A stretch of 38,988 bases of DNA, from positions 1-38,988 of the forward strand of contig JAPYWX010000001.1 of assembly GCA_028276145.1 (NCBI GenBank). Reading direction: 5' to 3'. The position numbers and the translations under genes were made by a program. Positions within the stretch are counted from its first letter, which is position 1; every line of letters begins with the position of its first letter. This stretch comes from Spirochaetota bacterium (lineage in GTDB: Bacteria > Spirochaetota > Brevinematia > DTOW01). The notes beneath the pieces are model-generated. The model was not told where the DNA came from. It searched no databases and saw only the letters and a program-made list of their open reading frames with translations. Of this stretch, positions 1 through 7,843 are shown piece after piece.

Positions 1-1128
1 TCACAATTCCTTAACCCAATTCACAAATGTCGGACACAATCCCTTACTCCTCACAGCCTCAACAAACTCATCAACACTTCTACTATCCGCTATATCAAAC
101 TGCCCATCAGTCTTTCCTTCGGAATATCCCCCAACATAAGTAGAAGAACCTGCAGACATTCTGGTAGGTCCAAGCAACATTATATTATCCCTAAACTCTT
201 TCGTTTCCCTCGTTGAAATATTTATACCCACTCTATTAAGGAACAACCTAGCAACAGCAACAAACTGCAGTATATCCTCATCACTAACATCATATATATC
301 GAAACTAAAGGAATTTTTTCCATGTATGGGCCTAATTCTAGGAAATGACACGGCAACTTCTACATGTGGGTAGTTTTCATAAATATACTCAGCATGTTTT
401 AAAGTAAAGAAAACCTCTTTTCTAACTGGTGCCAAACCCAATAAAGCACCTATGTTTATTTCTCTAAAACCAGCTCTTGCTCCTCTATCTGGTGTCTCAA
501 GTCTAAAAAGATAATCTCTTTTAGGTCCAAAAACATGTAACCTATCATATATTACGGGGTCATAAACTTCTTGATAAACGGTAAGCCCTTCAGCTCCGCT
601 CTCTATAACCCTTGCATAATCTCCTTCAGTCATAGGATATATCTCAATTGAAATCTCATCAAAATACTCCTTAAGTATCTTAACAACATTACATATGTAC
701 TCAACTCCTACTAATTTTGACTCACCTGTCAAAAGAAGAACATGTTTTATACCCCTACCACTCAATATCTCTGCTTCTTTCCTAACTTCATCATAATTCA
801 AAGTCCTTCTTTTAAATTTGTTAAAAACACTAAAGCCACAGTAAAGGCAAGCATTGACACAGTGGTCAGAAACATAAAGAGGTGCATAAATAAAAATTAC
901 ATTTCCAAAGTATTTTCTTGTGAGGAAATACGACTTTTTCAACATAAAAGGCAAGTATTCTTTAGCCAAAGGAGATAAAAGTGCTATAAGGTCACTATCA
1001 CTGAGATAATCCTTAGCTAAAGCCCTCTCCACATCATCACGAGAAACTTGACTTAGCTTCTCCTCAAAACCTAGATTTCTGTACGATTGAAAAACATCAA
1101 AAAAGCTTTTCTTAACGACTACTTGCAT
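1..1128 (-). CDS. thiH: 2-iminoacetate synthase ThiH (radical SAM tyrosine lyase)
   Basis: ThiH cleaves tyrosine with S-adenosylmethionine to give dehydroglycine (2-iminoacetate) for the thiazole ring of thiamine, releasing p-cresol. The 375-residue length fits ThiH and not the longer HydG. The radical-SAM cluster motif CX3CX2C is seen at Cys90, Cys94 and Cys97 (HCVNACLYCGF). Further down are family blocks such as YQEVYD, LHVFGPKRDY and INIGALLGL. I start at the ATG at 1128 because the longer reading from a TTG at 1170 runs into the terminator hairpin of flaA. No Shine-Dalgarno sequence is visible. A -10-like TATCTT at 1135-1140 lies six bases from the ATG, so the mRNA may be leaderless. The stop codon is at the very first bases of the window, and other thi genes, if linked, lie outside it. 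Confidence 0.92.
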   Translation of the reverse strand: MQVVVKKSFFDVFQSYRNLGFEEKLSQVSRDDVERALAKDYLSDSDLIALLSPLAKEYLPFMLKKSYFLTRKYFGNVIFIYAPLYVSDHCVNACLYCGFSVFNKFKRRTLNYDEVRKEAEILSGRGIKHVLLLTGESKLVGVEYICNVVKILKEYFDEISIEIYPMTEGDYARVIESGAEGLTVYQEVYDPVIYDRLHVFGPKRDYLFRLETPDRGARAGFREINIGALLGLAPVRKEVFFTLKHAEYIYENYPHVEVAVSFPRIRPIHGKNSFSFDIYDVSDEDILQFVAVARLFLNRVGINISTRETKEFRDNIMLLGPTRMSAGSSTYVGGYSEGKTDGQFDIADSRSVDEFVEAVRSKGLCPTFVNWVKEL

Positions 1129-1134
1129 AAGATA

Positions 1135-1164
1135 AAGATAAAAAAGAGGGAAAAGAAAATTCAA
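1135..1164 (-). promoter_or_regulatory. Candidate promoter of thiH (leaderless)
   Basis: A -35-like TTGAAT (1159-1164), an 18-bp spacer and a -10-like TATCTT (1135-1140, four of six consensus bases) place the start of transcription at about the A of the thiH ATG. It begins just after the flaA terminator, which is where thiH would need its own promoter. Confidence 0.4.
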
Positions 1165-1168
1165 TAAC

Positions 1169-1192
1169 AAAAGGGGGCTTTCGCCCCCTTTT
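1169..1192 (-). terminator. Intrinsic terminator of flaA
   Basis: A perfect stem of AAAAGGGGGC and GCCCCCTTTT with a four-base loop (GAAA on the minus strand) is followed on the minus strand by GTTATTG. It lies 25 bp after the flaA stop codon and before thiH. It is one of the most GC-rich stems in this AT-rich window. Confidence 0.85.
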
Positions 1193-1217
1193 AAAATAGA
1201 TAACCTTAAAAAACTTA

Positions 1218-2252
1218 CTATTGTGCCTTCTGACCTGTAGATTCTGTTGATGCCGCTTTTCTCTTCTTCTCTAATTCAGCAAGCTCTATCATATCGATAA
1301 TCCTTCTTAGAGACCTCTTTGTATATTCTATCTTTGCCTTAGACAGTATCTGCCAGTACTTTTCATCGTCTATATCAAGCTCTTCCTGAACAACAGCCCT
1401 GTCAAAAGATATAGCAACATCCTTGAAGTATACAACAAAGTCACCACCTGGCTCTTCCTGAGGTTTGTAAACCTTGAAGTAAGCGAACTCTTTGAATGGT
1501 AAAGACCTTGGATAAAGAGGTAACCTTTGTAAAACTCTCTGGTTAACTGATTCTATATAGTTAGGATTCTCCCATGCCAATCTTCTCCAACCTTGGAAGT
1601 ACAAGGGTCCCATGAAATACTCTTCCTCAACACCATCTTCATTTCTTAGAACAACTGAAAGCAAGTGCCTATAGTTCCTTCCTGAAACCCAAACAGATAC
1701 CCTCTTAACCTGTAAAACATTCATAAGTATACCATTTTTGACTTTTTCTTCATCAGTGAACTGCTGTTTTGAGAAATCACCCTCAGGATCAACAGGTGAA
1801 CCATCCAGATAGTAAGGAGTAAACCTAAAAGGTGGCAATATCTTTGCGTTGGCTAAAAAATGCCAGTTCTCTGGGAATTTTATCCTCACTCCCATCACCG
1901 TTCCCCATCTTTTACTATCAACCTTCAAAACATAAGAATCAACAATATTTGGTATAAACCTAGATGAAGAAACTAATTCAACTTTCCACTGATCCATTTT
2001 CCAGGTGTTCGGATCAAACCATATATCAAGAAGTTTTTGAGCGTTCTCTTGAGAATAGAACCACTCCCTGTAAAGATCAATACCCTTCTGTTTGTAAGAA
2101 TCTACAAGATTCTGTAGATTCTGTTTCTCCTTATTTAGATACTGGGCCTGCTTCTGCTCGTACACTCCAAAATCTATAAGGGTTCTCTCTATCTCAGCAC
2201 TAGCGACCCCCACCATCACTAGAAACAAAACCACTATAGATATTCGCTTCAT
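1218..2252 (-). CDS. flaA: Flagellar filament outer layer protein FlaA
   Basis: FlaA forms the sheath layer around the FlaB core of spirochaete periplasmic flagella. The 344-residue product has a signal peptide (residues 1-19, ending VASA), as expected for a protein exported through the Sec route to the periplasm. Family-like blocks are visible: PPFRFTPYYLDG, FQGWRRLAWENPNYIES and the GGDFVVYFKDV block near residue 275. The charged C-terminus (ELEKKRKAASTESTGQKAQ) looks disordered. A strong ribosome site (GGAGGG) lies about ten bases before the ATG. The gene stands alone: its own promoter and leader hairpin precede it and a strong terminator follows. This is the clearest taxonomic marker in the window, because FlaA of this type is a spirochaete protein. 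Confidence 0.87.
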   Translation of the reverse strand: MKRISIVVLFLVMVGVASAEIERTLIDFGVYEQKQAQYLNKEKQNLQNLVDSYKQKGIDLYREWFYSQENAQKLLDIWFDPNTWKMDQWKVELVSSSRFIPNIVDSYVLKVDSKRWGTVMGVRIKFPENWHFLANAKILPPFRFTPYYLDGSPVDPEGDFSKQQFTDEEKVKNGILMNVLQVKRVSVWVSGRNYRHLLSVVLRNEDGVEEEYFMGPLYFQGWRRLAWENPNYIESVNQRVLQRLPLYPRSLPFKEFAYFKVYKPQEEPGGDFVVYFKDVAISFDRAVVQEELDIDDEKYWQILSKAKIEYTKRSLRRIIDMIELAELEKKRKAASTESTGQKAQ

Positions 2253-2281
2253 ACACTCCCTCCTTGTCTCTTACGATTATC

Positions 2282-2323
2282 GGAAAGCCAATTTTGTTAG
2301 TTTAAACCAACAAAAGGCTTTCC
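2282..2323 (-). promoter_or_regulatory. Long hairpin in the flaA leader
   Basis: The stem GGAAAGCC/GGCTTTCC encloses a second stem TTTTGTT/AACAAAA and an inner GTTTAAAC. It sits in the predicted 5' untranslated leader of flaA, ending about 30 bases before the ATG. On the minus strand no T-run follows, so it is not an obvious terminator there; on the plus strand TTTTT follows, but no plus-strand gene ends here. An mRNA-stabilising or regulatory leader structure is my inference. Confidence 0.6.
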
Positions 2324-2338
2324 TTTTTACCTCTCTTA

Positions 2339-2367
2339 ATCATAAAAATAAACATACTAACTTTCAA
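2339..2367 (-). promoter_or_regulatory. Promoter of flaA
   Basis: TTGAAA (2362-2367), a 17-bp spacer and TATGAT (2339-2344) form a near-consensus sigma70-type promoter just after the miaA stop codon. Transcription would start near 2332, giving a leader of about 80 nt. It does not look like a sigma28 flagellar promoter. Confidence 0.7.
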
Positions 2368-2378
2368 CAGATTAGATA

Positions 2379-3335
2379 TTAACAATTCAAAAACTCACAA
2401 ACTTTTTCAAATATTTTCTCTACAACCTCAACTAGAGTTCTCTCAGATATCTCATTAAGGTATACAACTTCATCAATAGGCGTATGCCTAAAGAGAGTTA
2501 TCTGTCTCTTAGCAAAATTCTTTGTATTTCTCTTAATCAGCTCTATAGCCTGAGTCAATGAAATGCTACCTCTAAGAAACTCTACCATCTCCTTATAACC
2601 TATAGACTGAAGAGGATATATCTCTGTGCCGTAATTTTGAATAATCCATTTAACTTCATCTATCAGACCCTTTTCAATCATTTTGTCAACCCTCTCATCA
2701 ATCCTTTCGTAAAGCAACCTTCTCTCAGGCAACATCAAAAATGAATAAATTTTATGCCGTGAAGGTACTGAAAATGAATGAATCTCAGAAAACTGTTTTC
2801 CAGTTAATCTGAATACTTCCAAAGCTCTAATTATTCTCTTTAAATCATTTTTGCTGATTTTAGAAGCGTAAATTTCATCTACCTTTTTTAAAATATCATA
2901 GAGAAAGCCTGTTCCTTTCTCTTTAGCTAGCCTAGTAAGCTCATTTCTTATTTCATTATTTGCTTCAGGAGCTTCAGCAAACCCAACTCTTACGCTTTTA
3001 TAATAAAGCCCCGTCCCTCCAACCATTATTGCCACACTACCACGAGAATTTATACCCTCAACGATTTCGTCAAAAGATTTCCTAAATTGCCCTGCACTGA
3101 ATCTTCCCTCGTTAGGCTCAAGTATATCAATCAAATGATAAGTTACCTCCTTCCTCTGCGAAAGTGGAACTTTATCAGTACCAATATCAAAATATTTATA
3201 CACTTGCACAGAATCACAAGATATTATCTCCGATGGAATCTTCAAATCGTTCATTATCCTTAATGCCAAAGTGTGAGCTACAAAGCTTTTGCCTGAAGCA
3301 GTAGGACCTACAATTGATATGACTGGAACTTTCAT
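2379..3335 (-). CDS. miaA: tRNA dimethylallyltransferase MiaA
   Basis: MiaA transfers a dimethylallyl group to the N6 of A37 in tRNAs that read codons starting with U. The product has 318 residues, normal for the family. The P-loop GPTASGKS is at residues 10-17, followed by the CDSVQVYKYFDIGTDK block that binds the target base region and by GGTGLYYKS. The start was placed at 3335, not at the longer reading from 3374, because ATGA there overlaps the stop of the preceding gene by four bases, which suggests translational coupling. It is the last gene of a unit that begins with a lipoprotein binding protein. Confidence 0.95.
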   Translation of the reverse strand: MKVPVISIVGPTASGKSFVAHTLALRIMNDLKIPSEIISCDSVQVYKYFDIGTDKVPLSQRKEVTYHLIDILEPNEGRFSAGQFRKSFDEIVEGINSRGSVAIMVGGTGLYYKSVRVGFAEAPEANNEIRNELTRLAKEKGTGFLYDILKKVDEIYASKISKNDLKRIIRALEVFRLTGKQFSEIHSFSVPSRHKIYSFLMLPERRLLYERIDERVDKMIEKGLIDEVKWIIQNYGTEIYPLQSIGYKEMVEFLRGSISLTQAIELIKRNTKNFAKRQITLFRHTPIDEVVYLNEISERTLVEVVEKIFEKVCEFLNC

Positions 3336-4597
3336 AACATTCTGTTTCGCAAAATACCATTTATCTCCAACCAAGTCGTATATTCTTCCGGCAATATATT
3401 TTCAGAGAACATTAACCTCTTAGAAATAACTCTAAGGCTAAGAATTTCGATATCAAGCTCTTGTAAAAACCTAGCTGTATAAGGATTTATTGTACCTATA
3501 TCTAGTTCTTTATCCTCAGACCTAACTAAAAAAGTGTCTTTATGATTGACAATCTTGATACTCTTTAAGTTAATACGTTCCAAATAATCCTGAGAGGGAA
3601 AGTATTTACGCAGGTCAATAATCGGCGTTAAAATTTTCACCTTAACCAAATCTGTAGTTTTATGTCTAAACAGAAAATCATACTCGTATCCCTCAAAGAA
3701 GGATTCTAATAATTTCTGCAAATTCTTGACATCATGCGATATCCCCTGATCTGCTAGATAACTAACAATATTTTTCATTTCAAAAAGCAACCATATCATT
3801 TCTTGTTTAACAAGCTTATTTATTATCTCCCTCTTAGTCCTTTCATCATCAAGAATTCCAAACTCGGTATAGAGTAAATACAAAAACTCGTGGAAAAATT
3901 CTATAAAATTCCTCTCTTCTATTTTTAGCACTAACGAACCAAGCTTTATGGAAGGGTCAAAATACACTGTTGAAAGTTGGGAAGAAAAGTCAACCTTTCT
4001 TACCAAAAAGAAAAACCTTTCAGATGGAAGTCCCGTAGGAAACATCTGCTTAAGAGAAATAAAAATCGACTCCTCAAACAACTCAGCCAAGTCCTCAGGT
4101 AAAATAAACTTCTTACCTTTGACAGTCACCACGAAGTGACCTTCGTCAGTTATGTAGTAGTTTATGGAATTTCCATAAAACTCAACATGAGATAGTGACA
4201 AAATATCAATAGGGGTACCATTAACCACAACTTCGTTAACACCAAATTTAACCATATATTCCTTTATCTCACCTAAACTCTTCAAAGGTATACCAATGTT
4301 ACTAGAAAATTTTTCAAGTTTAACATCATTCAAGTTCTTAGCCTGTATCAATATACTAGCTGTTTCGTTCGGAGTCAAAACCAAATTTTCAAGCAAATTT
4401 TTTGCCTCATCAATGGTGGAGTTTCTATAGAGAAGTCTTAATCCTGGCAATAAGTACCTGTTTTTTATAAGCGCAACACCAAGCAAAGACTTATCCTTTA
4501 TTCCAGGAAAACTATTTTTCAACTGAAAATAGGTACTCAATACTTGAGAATTAGACAAAAAAACATGAGGTATTTCTTCAACAATGAGACCTTCCAT
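3332..4597 (-). CDS. Conserved-looking protein of unknown function
   Basis: I do not recognise this 421-residue protein. It has no signal peptide and no membrane segment, so it is probably cytoplasmic. It is rich in Leu, Ile, Glu and Lys and appears mostly helical, with a beta-like stretch at about 120-165 (NEVVVNGTPIDILSLSHVEF, then a VTVKGKKFILP segment). It begins two bases after the stop of the binding-protein gene and its TGA overlaps the ATG of miaA, so the three genes are probably one transcript. No function follows from that context, since the two neighbours belong to unrelated processes. Confidence 0.8.
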   Translation of the reverse strand: MEGLIVEEIPHVFLSNSQVLSTYFQLKNSFPGIKDKSLLGVALIKNRYLLPGLRLLYRNSTIDEAKNLLENLVLTPNETASILIQAKNLNDVKLEKFSSNIGIPLKSLGEIKEYMVKFGVNEVVVNGTPIDILSLSHVEFYGNSINYYITDEGHFVVTVKGKKFILPEDLAELFEESIFISLKQMFPTGLPSERFFFLVRKVDFSSQLSTVYFDPSIKLGSLVLKIEERNFIEFFHEFLYLLYTEFGILDDERTKREIINKLVKQEMIWLLFEMKNIVSYLADQGISHDVKNLQKLLESFFEGYEYDFLFRHKTTDLVKVKILTPIIDLRKYFPSQDYLERINLKSIKIVNHKDTFLVRSEDKELDIGTINPYTARFLQELDIEILSLRVISKRLMFSENILPEEYTTWLEINGILRNRML

Positions 4598-4599
4598 AG

Positions 4600-5736
4600 T
4601 TACTTAACAACATCAACCACCACAAATTTTCCATTTGATACAGTGTATATTGTAAATATTGTGTTCAAATTATCACCTTTCTCATCAAACTTTATTTTTG
4701 ACGATATTCCCTGAAATTCCGTCTTTGCTATGTAATCAATAGCCTTTTCTCTTGAAAAATCACCATTTTCGTCAAGAGAATTTGTAAATGCTGAAAGAAG
4801 TATCCTTGCAGCCTCGTAAGAAAACAAATCAAAAGGTTCTATACTATCATTAGGGAACATTTTCTTGTATTTCTTATAAAACTCATCATTTTCAGTTATC
4901 GGCGCCCCAATAAAAGTAACTATATCTCCTTCGCAAGTAGTCCCCGCTAGCTCTACATACTTATCCGTCTTCAAGCCATCACCACCAACGAAAGGAACAT
5001 TTAACCCAACTTCATCAGCTTGCTTTGTCAGCAAAGCTCCTTCAGAATACACACCACCAAAGAAAACAGCTTGAGGATTAAAAGACTTTATTTTCGTCAA
5101 GATAGCCTTAAAATCTTTATCCCCCACCCTTATAGAATCTCTACCCAAAATTGTACCGCCTAGCTTTTTAAATTCCTTTGAAAACTCATCTGCCAACCCC
5201 TGACCATACTCAGTTTTATCATCCAAAACGAAAACTCTAGTTATGTTTCTCTTAATTAAGAATCTTGCAGCGATTGGTCCTTGTTGAGCATCCGTTGGGC
5301 ATATTCTAAACACATTCTTGAAACCTTGAAGAGTTAACTTAGGATTTGTTGAAGCTGGTGTTATCATCGGTAAGTTTCTTCTATTATACACAGAAGAAGC
5401 AGGTATTGAACAGCCACTGTTTAGATGCCCAACAACACCTATTACTCTAGGATCAGAAGCTATTTTCTCAGCAACATTCACTGCCTCACTCTCCGTAGCT
5501 CTGTCATCAAAAAAAGCAAGCTCAACCTTTACATTAGTGTAAGTATTAGTAAACTCAGTATAAGCTAATATAACCCCTCTTTTCATTCCCTGACCAAGTG
5601 GAGCTATATCCCCAGTCAAAGGAGCAGCTAAAGCAAGTTTGTAAACCTTCGAACTCTCTGAACTACACCCAGAAATGAATACACCAAATACCCCTACAGT
5701 AAACAAAATACCAAAAACAACAAGAATTTTTTTCAT
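4600..5736 (-). CDS. ABC transporter substrate-binding lipoprotein, branched-chain amino acid type (LivK-like)
   Basis: This is a type I periplasmic binding protein of the family that captures Leu, Ile, Val or related small ligands for an ABC importer. A lipoprotein signal ends at Cys24 (FISGC), so it is anchored to the inner or outer membrane. Typical blocks are LALAAPLTGDIAPLGQGMKR, VIGVVGHLNSGCSIPAS, PMITPASTNPKLT and KILTKIKSFNPQAVFFGGVY-like sequence. The mature domain covers about residues 33-375. The start at 5736 is fixed by GGAGGGAGAGT just upstream. No permease or ATPase gene of the transporter is nearby; the next genes are an unknown protein and miaA, so the binding protein is an orphan here and its ligand cannot be told. 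Confidence 0.88.
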   Translation of the reverse strand: MKKILVVFGILFTVGVFGVFISGCSSESSKVYKLALAAPLTGDIAPLGQGMKRGVILAYTEFTNTYTNVKVELAFFDDRATESEAVNVAEKIASDPRVIGVVGHLNSGCSIPASSVYNRRNLPMITPASTNPKLTLQGFKNVFRICPTDAQQGPIAARFLIKRNITRVFVLDDKTEYGQGLADEFSKEFKKLGGTILGRDSIRVGDKDFKAILTKIKSFNPQAVFFGGVYSEGALLTKQADEVGLNVPFVGGDGLKTDKYVELAGTTCEGDIVTFIGAPITENDEFYKKYKKMFPNDSIEPFDLFSYEAARILLSAFTNSLDENGDFSREKAIDYIAKTEFQGISSKIKFDEKGDNLNTIFTIYTVSNGKFVVVDVVK

Positions 5737-5757
5737 ACTCTCTCCCTCCAAGGATTA

Positions 5758-5786
5758 ATTTTAATAATAAAATTAAATTTTTTCAA
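5758..5786 (-). promoter_or_regulatory. Promoter of the binding protein-miaA unit
   Basis: TTGAAA (5781-5786), a 17-bp spacer and TAAAAT (5758-5763) point left, with a predicted start near 5751 and a ribosome site GGAGGG before the ATG at 5736. Confidence 0.6.
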
Positions 5787-5865
5787 AAAAACTTAAACTT
5801 CCCAGCCGAAACAAAAAAACTAATTCTTTCGAAAAAATCCTTCCTAATAGAGAAAAATTATTTTT

Positions 5866-6084
5866 GACAAAATCTTTTAAGAATGCAGAGATAACACGAA
5901 TCTCTGTTCTAAAAATAGGTAGAGTGCTCAACAGCACAGAGTGCTTAATAGCACGGGGTACTTAATAGCACGGGATGCTCAATAGCACTTAGTGCTATAG
6001 CACTTTCTCAATTGAGTGCTTGTAAAACCTTCCATATTCGGAGAGTGTAGAGAGGTGAAAACCTCTCAGAGGTGAAAACCTCTC
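5866..6084. repeat. Composite palindrome element A with a 17-bp tandem array
   Basis: Modules in order: hairpin 5887-5905 (AGAGAT/ATCTCT); a tandem array of GTGCT..AGCAC palindromes at 5924-5937, 5941-5954, 5958-5971, 5975-5988 and 5992-6003, the first four starting exactly 17 bp apart with 3-bp spacers; the link TTTCTCAATTGAG at 6004-6016; and two hairpins with GAAA loops, 6051-6066 and 6068-6083, again 17 bp apart. Bases 5866-5905 match 33665-33704 at 31 of 40 ungapped positions, and the later modules recur there in the same order. The element fills the gap between two divergent genes. No reading frame is apparent within it. Confidence 0.85.
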
Positions 6085-6118
6085 TAAGAAAAATAAGAGT
6101 CAACCGAACCAAAACAAT

Positions 6119-6148
6119 TTGAAACAGATACATTTTGAAATTTATTAT
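6119..6148 (+). promoter_or_regulatory. Promoter of the gldG-like gene, murB and exbD
   Basis: TTGAAA (6119-6124), an 18-bp spacer and TATTAT (6143-6148). Transcription would begin near 6155, immediately before the AAGGT ribosome site at 6156-6160. Confidence 0.5.
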
Positions 6149-6165
6149 TCACTTTAAGGTTGAGT

Positions 6166-7836
6166 ATGAAGGATTTCACGAAATATTTCTCGGATTTCTT
6201 AAATTTTCTAAAAAACAGCTACAAGATAGGATTCATTGTTCTCTTCGTCATTTTCTTGCTCTTTATCACATTTTTGGTAGTTTATGGGCTTAAGGTAGTC
6301 ACAATAACAACTGGCTTTTTCCTACTTCTAAGCCTCGCATGGGTACTTCTCGCAGGAACTAACATTATTTCAGACATAAAACAAGGTAAATTTCTAAGAG
6401 GAATTGAAGACTTATTTATAGTCGTTCTAACCTTAGCTATATTGATAGTTCTCTACGTAATAGCCTCCAACAGGTCACTAAAACTTGATTTAACTGCCGA
6501 AAAACTTTTCTCTCTCTCCCCCTACTCAATAGAAGTAATAAACAAGATAAACAACGATGTCAGAATTATTCTATTTGCCAAAAAGGATGTTGCAACAGAA
6601 CTAGAAAAAATACTAGAAGAGTATCAAAAAAATTCCAAGAAAATAACATTTATTACGGTTGACCCCATAAAGGACCCAATCACAGCAAAGAAATATGAAC
6701 TACCACAAGGTGAAGAGATAATAATAGTTGTCGAGAGCGGAGAAAACAAAAAGTATATAAGAGGTTCTTCTCTAGTAGAGTATGAAAGAACGGAATATGG
6801 CTCAAGGCCAGTAGGAATAAAAGTTGAAGAGGAAGTAACATCTGCAATTCTTAATGTAACTTCATCATCAAGGGTTATATACTTCTTAGTTGGGAATGGA
6901 GAATACAGGGTACTTCAGGATGCTCCAGGAAGCGAAGAAGAATACACATTTAAAACCCTTAGATCATACCTAGAGAAAGCTAATTTTACTTTAAGAGAAC
7001 TTAATTTATCTATGACAAAAGATATACCTAGCGATGCCGGAGGCATCGTTATAATTGCACCTCGTAGGATAATACCTGTTGAAATTCAAGAAAAACTTTA
7101 CGAGTTTTACAAAAACGGTGGAGGTATCGCTATATTCCTAGAACCTATCCTAGGTAATGTCACATACGATAGGACATTCTCTATTAACTACCTATTGACA
7201 AAATTTGGATTGTACGTCAAAAACAATGTTGTTTTTGATGAAAAAAGGTTCAATCCATACATGGGCAAACTATTCTACATAATACCCTATATACATTTTA
7301 GCCCCATAACTTCTGATATAAAAAGCAAAGGCTTACCAGTACAATTAGTCACAGCAATGGCTATAAGCAGAATGGAATCAGTCAATGAAGAGTTAGGAAC
7401 TAGAGTATACGACCTCATGTCAACATCAGAGAATAGTTGGGGTGAAACTTCAATAGATGTCAGTGGCAAATTCCTAGCTTCAAAAGACAAAAACGACATA
7501 ACACCACCGATAATTCTAGGATATGCTGTTGAATCCTTAATTACTAACAATAATAAAAGTGGAAGACTAGTAGTAATCGGTGATATAGATTTCCTCTCCG
7601 ATTACTTCATAGAAAGCATGTCCGGAAACCTAGAACTTGCTCTAAACTCAATTGAGTGGATATCCAAAGAAAATGTTTCACTTTCTATAAAACCAAAATC
7701 AATAAAAAGTTCACCTATAATACTCTCCCAAGCAGACGCTAATCTAGTTTTAGTTATAAGCTTAGTCGTCGTTCCCCTTCTAATGCTACTGCCTGGAATT
7801 ATTGTTTGGATCGTGAGAAGCAAAAAGGTGAAATAA
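6166..7836 (+). CDS. GldG-like membrane protein (ABC-type transport accessory, PF09822-like)
   Basis: The 556-residue product has membrane segments at about 20-42, 45-68 and 80-103, a large extracytoplasmic region (about 105-525) and a C-terminal membrane segment (about 530-552). The sequence around NRSLKLDLTAEKLFSLSPYS, followed by FAKKD and later FLEPILGN and GRLVVIGDIDFLSD, is typical of GldG-type proteins. These normally work with an ABC ATPase and a permease whose role is poorly known, linked to gliding in Bacteroidetes. No such partner is next to it, which is unusual. The start at ATG 6166 fits AAGGT at 6156-6160; a TTG two codons earlier is possible. murB follows after 7 bp. Confidence 0.78.
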   Translation: MKDFTKYFSDFLNFLKNSYKIGFIVLFVIFLLFITFLVVYGLKVVTITTGFFLLLSLAWVLLAGTNIISDIKQGKFLRGIEDLFIVVLTLAILIVLYVIASNRSLKLDLTAEKLFSLSPYSIEVINKINNDVRIILFAKKDVATELEKILEEYQKNSKKITFITVDPIKDPITAKKYELPQGEEIIIVVESGENKKYIRGSSLVEYERTEYGSRPVGIKVEEEVTSAILNVTSSSRVIYFLVGNGEYRVLQDAPGSEEEYTFKTLRSYLEKANFTLRELNLSMTKDIPSDAGGIVIIAPRRIIPVEIQEKLYEFYKNGGGIAIFLEPILGNVTYDRTFSINYLLTKFGLYVKNNVVFDEKRFNPYMGKLFYIIPYIHFSPITSDIKSKGLPVQLVTAMAISRMESVNEELGTRVYDLMSTSENSWGETSIDVSGKFLASKDKNDITPPIILGYAVESLITNNNKSGRLVVIGDIDFLSDYFIESMSGNLELALNSIEWISKENVSLSIKPKSIKSSPIILSQADANLVLVISLVVVPLLMLLPGIIVWIVRSKKVK

Positions 7837-7843
7837 CAAATTT

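Noticed and set aside
1..1128. HydG, the hydrogenase maturation relative of ThiH
   Set aside because: HydG is about 100 residues longer with a C-terminal cluster-binding domain; this protein has ThiH length and no such extension.
5924..6003. CRISPR array
   Set aside because: Units are 12-14 bp with 3-bp spacers that show no diversity, and no cas genes are in the window.
5752..6165. Insertion sequence remnant
   Set aside because: There is no transposase fragment, no long terminal inverted repeats and no target duplication that I can see around the element.
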